Of a stretch of 64,000 bases of DNA, positions 62,201-64,000 are shown in pieces. Source of the stretch: Enterobacter cancerogenus (GTDB lineage: Bacteria > Pseudomonadota > Gammaproteobacteria > Enterobacterales > Enterobacteriaceae); the NCBI RefSeq assembly GCF_019047785.1, contig NZ_CP077290.1:620001-684000 (forward strand). Direction: 5' to 3'. Made by a program: the position numbers and the translations under genes. The notes below the pieces were generated by a model that saw only the letters and a program-made list of their open reading frames with translations, was not told where the DNA came from and searched no databases. Each line of letters starts with the position of its first letter. The stretch's first letter is position 1.

Positions 62201-62349
62201 AGCTGGTAGATACTGTTATCCGTCGCCATCGTCAGCCTGTCGGCATAATTCGTGGCGGTATCACCTGTAAAACCCTGTTGCTCCAGTGCCTGCAAAAAAT
62301 TAAGCACCAGCTGAACGACGCCGGGTGCCTGAGAAATCTGTGGGATCAT
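59293..62349 (-). CDS. ydiJ: FAD/4Fe-4S oxidoreductase YdiJ (D-2-hydroxyglutarate dehydrogenase)
   Basis: 1018 residues, the E. coli YdiJ length. FAD_binding_4 domain with PRGGGTGTNGQALNQG at about 83-98 and LSTSNRATLGGMINTDASGQG; FAD-oxidase C-terminal domain (to about 550); a ferredoxin-like CxxCxxCxxxCP cluster (SGCLACKACSTQCPIK, about 670); and CCG-type domains near the end (GCCGMAGTYG). It oxidises D-2-hydroxyglutarate, passing electrons through iron-sulfur clusters. It is transcribed with menI. Confidence 0.95.
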   Translation of the reverse strand: MIPQISQAPGVVQLVLNFLQALEQQGFTGDTATNYADRLTMATDNSIYQLLPDAVVFPRSTADVALIARLASQERFLSLVFTPRGGGTGTNGQALNQGIIIDMSRYMNRIIEINPEEGWVRVEAGVIKDQLNQYLKPFGYFFAPELSTSNRATLGGMINTDASGQGSLVYGKTSDHVMGVRAVLLGGDILDTQPLPVELAETLGKENTVTGRIYRTVLERCRDNRPLILDKFPKLNRFLTGYDLRHVFNDDMTQFDLTRILTGSEGTLAFITEARLDITRLPKVRRLVNVKYNSFDSALRNAPFMVEARALSVETVDSKVLNLAREDIVWHSVSELITDVPDKEMLGLNIVEFAGDDAALIDGQVAALCQRLDELMARGEGGIIGWQLCQDLSGIERIYAMRKKAVGLLGNAKGAAKPIPFAEDTCVPPEHLADYIVEFRALLDSHGLSYGMFGHVDAGVLHVRPALDMCDPQQEILMKEISDDVVALTAKYGGLLWGEHGKGFRAQYSPAFFGEQLFGELRKIKAAFDPDNRLNPGKICPPEGVDAPMLQVDAVKRGTYDRQIPIAVRSSWRGAMECNGNGLCFNFDVNSPMCPSMKITSNRIHSPKGRATLVREWLRLLADRGVDPLKLEQELPEKRASLRSLIERTRNSWHADRGEYDFSHEVKEAMSGCLACKACSTQCPIKIDVPDFRSRFLQLYHTRYLRPMRDHLVATVESYAPLMARAPKTFNFFINQPLVRKLSEKHIGMVDLPLLSTPSLQRQLVGHRSANMTLEQLEALSPEQKSGMVLVVQDPFTSYYDAEVVADFVRLAEKIGYQPVVLPFSPNGKAQHIKGFLTRFAKTAQKTSDFLNRVAQLGIPMVGVDPALVLCYRDEYKQILGDKRGDFHVMLVHEWLPAALDKTAQTDVSGESWYLFGHCTEVTALPGAPAQWAAIFARFGAKLESVSVGCCGMAGTYGHEIKNHANSLGIYELSWHQAMQRLPRNRCLATGYSCRSQVKRIEGNGVRHPLQALLEIIG

Positions 62350-62546
62350 TACTGTCGACCCTAATAAGAGGTGTGAAATCGTTTGCGTTGTGTCTGGAAA
62401 GTTTTATCACATTTTTTTCTTATGTGCTCTGGTGAATTACAGGCAGAATCCGCCTGTCAAAAATCGCTGAAATCACTAATGATTAGTGATACGCGGTTTA
62501 TGTTCCCGCCAGCCGTTCTGGCGTTCTAAAAAGGAAAGTTTCGTTT

Positions 62547-63662
62547 ATGGTCAATCTTCGTCAGCCCAGGGATGTTGCGCAAATATTGCTGTCGGTGCTG
62601 TTTCTGGCACTTATGATCATTGCGTGTCTGTGGATTGTTCAACCGTTTATTCTCGGGTTTGCATGGGCCGGGACCGTCGTTGTCGCCACCTGGCCGCTGC
62701 TGTTGCGTCTGCAGAAGATGCTGTTTGGTCGCCGCGCTTTAGCCGTTCTGGTGATGACCCTGCTGTTGTTCCTGCTGTTTATTATTCCGATTGCCCTGCT
62801 GGTGAATAGCCTCGTTGATTCCAGCGGCCCGGTGATCCGCGCCGTGAGCAGCGGCGACATGACGCTGCCGGACCTCGCGTGGCTCAACAGCATTCCGGTG
62901 ATTGGCGCAAAGCTCTACAGCGGCTGGCACGGTCTGCTGGAGATGGGCGGCAGCGCCCTGATGGCAAAAGTCCGCCCGTACATCGGCACCACGACCACCT
63001 GGTTTGTCGGCCAGGCGGCGCATATCGGTCGCTTTATGATGCACTGTGCGCTGATGCTGGTGTTTAGCGCCCTGCTGTACTGGCGCGGTGAGCAGGTTGC
63101 GCTCGGCGTACGTCACTTCGCGACCCGCCTCGCCGGTAAACGCGGCGACGCCGCCGTGCTGCTGGCCGCTCAGGCCGTTCGCGCCGTCGCGCTTGGTGTA
63201 GTGGTTACCGCGCTGGTGCAGGCGATCCTCGGCGGCATCGGCCTTGCTGTCTCCGGCGTGCCGTATGCCACCGTCTTTACCGTGGTGATGTTGATGACCT
63301 GTCTTGCGCAACTGGGCCCTTTATTGGTGCTGGTACCGAGCATCATCTGGCTTTACTGGACGGGCGATACCACCTGGGGCACCGTCCTGCTGGTGTGGAG
63401 CTGCGTGGTCGGGACCATGGATAACGTCATCCGCCCGATACTGATCCGCATGGGTGCCGATTTACCGCTGATTTTGATTTTGTCCGGCGTGATCGGCGGG
63501 CTGATTGCCTTCGGGATGATCGGCCTGTTTATTGGCCCGGTTCTGCTGGCCGTGACCTGGCGTCTGTTCTCCGCCTGGGTGCATGAAATCCCACCGCCGG
63601 GCACCGACCCGGACGCGATCCTGAGCGAACTGGAAGCGCTGGAAGATAAGAATACGCAGTAA
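62547..63662 (+). CDS. ydiK: AI-2E-family transporter YdiK
   Basis: 371 residues, the E. coli size, with about eight hydrophobic segments. PFILGFAWAGTVVVATWPLL near the start and DNVIRPILIRMGADLPLILILSGVIGGLIAFGMIGLFIGP near the end are the UPF0118/AI-2E permease signatures. Its substrate is unknown. AAAAAGGAAAG precedes the ATG. It is divergent from ydiJ and followed by rprA, the E. coli order. Confidence 0.93.
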   Translation: MVNLRQPRDVAQILLSVLFLALMIIACLWIVQPFILGFAWAGTVVVATWPLLLRLQKMLFGRRALAVLVMTLLLFLLFIIPIALLVNSLVDSSGPVIRAVSSGDMTLPDLAWLNSIPVIGAKLYSGWHGLLEMGGSALMAKVRPYIGTTTTWFVGQAAHIGRFMMHCALMLVFSALLYWRGEQVALGVRHFATRLAGKRGDAAVLLAAQAVRAVALGVVVTALVQAILGGIGLAVSGVPYATVFTVVMLMTCLAQLGPLLVLVPSIIWLYWTGDTTWGTVLLVWSCVVGTMDNVIRPILIRMGADLPLILILSGVIGGLIAFGMIGLFIGPVLLAVTWRLFSAWVHEIPPPGTDPDAILSELEALEDKNTQ

Positions 63663-63864
63663 ACCTGTTGCCGGGTGGCGCCTTCGCTTACCCGGCCTGC
63701 TGTTCGAATACTTAAACAACGCTAAACTATTTATTCTCTGCCCACTGGTCAGACCCGCCCTATATCCCGCCCATCTGCAATTAAACATGCGAAATCTTTA
63801 CTTCTCTTTAACTATTGAGAGGAATCTGATCGACGCTAAAAGTTGAGATGCCTACTATTAGGAC

Positions 63865-63970
63865 ACGGTTATAAATCAACACCTTGATTTATAAGCATGG
63901 AAATCCCCTGAGTGAAACAACGAATTGCTGTGTGTAGTCTTTGCCCATCTCCCACGATGGGCTTTTTTTT
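63865..63970 (+). ncRNA. rprA: RprA small RNA
   Basis: About 106 nt, starting ACGGTTATAAATCAACA as in E. coli. The 5' stem TATAAATCAA/TTGATTTATA, the conserved CATGGAAATCCCCTGAGTGA region that pairs with the rpoS leader, and the terminal hairpin GCCCATC-tccca-GATGGGC followed by T8 are all present. TACTAT at 63853-63858 is the -10; there is no good -35, consistent with activation by RcsB (a GAGGAATCTGAT element lies at 63819-63830). RprA binds Hfq and activates rpoS and other surface-lifestyle targets. Confidence 0.95.
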
Positions 63971-64000
63971 GCCCTGTGTACGCACAAGGCATAAAAAAAG

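Overview
The window is a chromosome segment of an Enterobacterales member, most likely Enterobacter (E. cloacae complex or a close relative). It keeps the E. coli/Salmonella gene order of the nemRA-to-ydiK interval: nemR-nemA-gloA-rnt-grxD-mepH-sodB-ydhP-ynhF-purR-punR-punC-cfa-ribC-mdtK-valV-valW, then ydhS and fumD, pykF-lpp-ldtE-sufEDSCBA, and ydiH-menI-ydiJ-ydiK-rprA. Protein lengths match the E. coli orthologues almost exactly. Accessory blocks that E. coli lacks at these points interrupt this core.

Accessory block 1 (about 15.1-25.8 kb) lies just after the two tRNA-Val genes. It holds a two-gene glycoside module: a GPH-type sugar symporter and a GH116 beta-glycosidase cut by one in-frame TGA. 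Next is a chaperone-usher fimbrial operon read leftward (pilin, chaperone, usher, tip adhesin). Beside it is a FimB/FimE-type tyrosine recombinase, and 11-bp inverted repeats flank a 279-bp promoter segment. I read that segment as a phase-variation switch sequenced in the OFF orientation. The right repeat lies inside the last codons of the recombinase gene, so inversion should also change the recombinase C-terminus. A GlgS/ScoR-like small gene sits just beyond.

The 26-37 kb stretch has ydhS, a CynT-like carbonic anhydrase, an MBL-fold hydrolase, a 46-residue acidic peptide, a secreted DUF1996 protein and fumD. It also has a MetNIQ-like ABC importer divergent from mtcBC (cystathionine beta-synthase and gamma-lyase). 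The last two suggest methionine import coupled to reverse transsulfuration into cysteine.

Accessory block 2 (about 46.4-58.6 kb) separates sufA from ydiH. It carries a putative cell-wall amidase toxin with a periplasmic DUF3828 partner. The blue-light module bluR-bluF/ycgZ-ymgA-ariR follows, with TGTACA motifs throughout its control regions. A LuxR-type regulator, a second chaperone-usher operon and two tandem IprA/YaiV-like Crp-fold regulators complete the block. The gap between the second pilin gene and the first of these regulators holds three copies of the palindrome GTCTA-N4-TAGAC.

The window ends in rprA, the RcsB-dependent small RNA. In E. coli, blue light acts through BluF and BluR to raise YcgZ/AriR, which feed the Rcs pathway and so RprA. 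This segment therefore groups several surface-lifestyle decisions (two fimbriae, blue light, Rcs/RprA, ScoR-like) around housekeeping loci for electrophile, iron-sulfur, purine and envelope functions. Calls rest on recognition of sequence and motifs; no database search was run.
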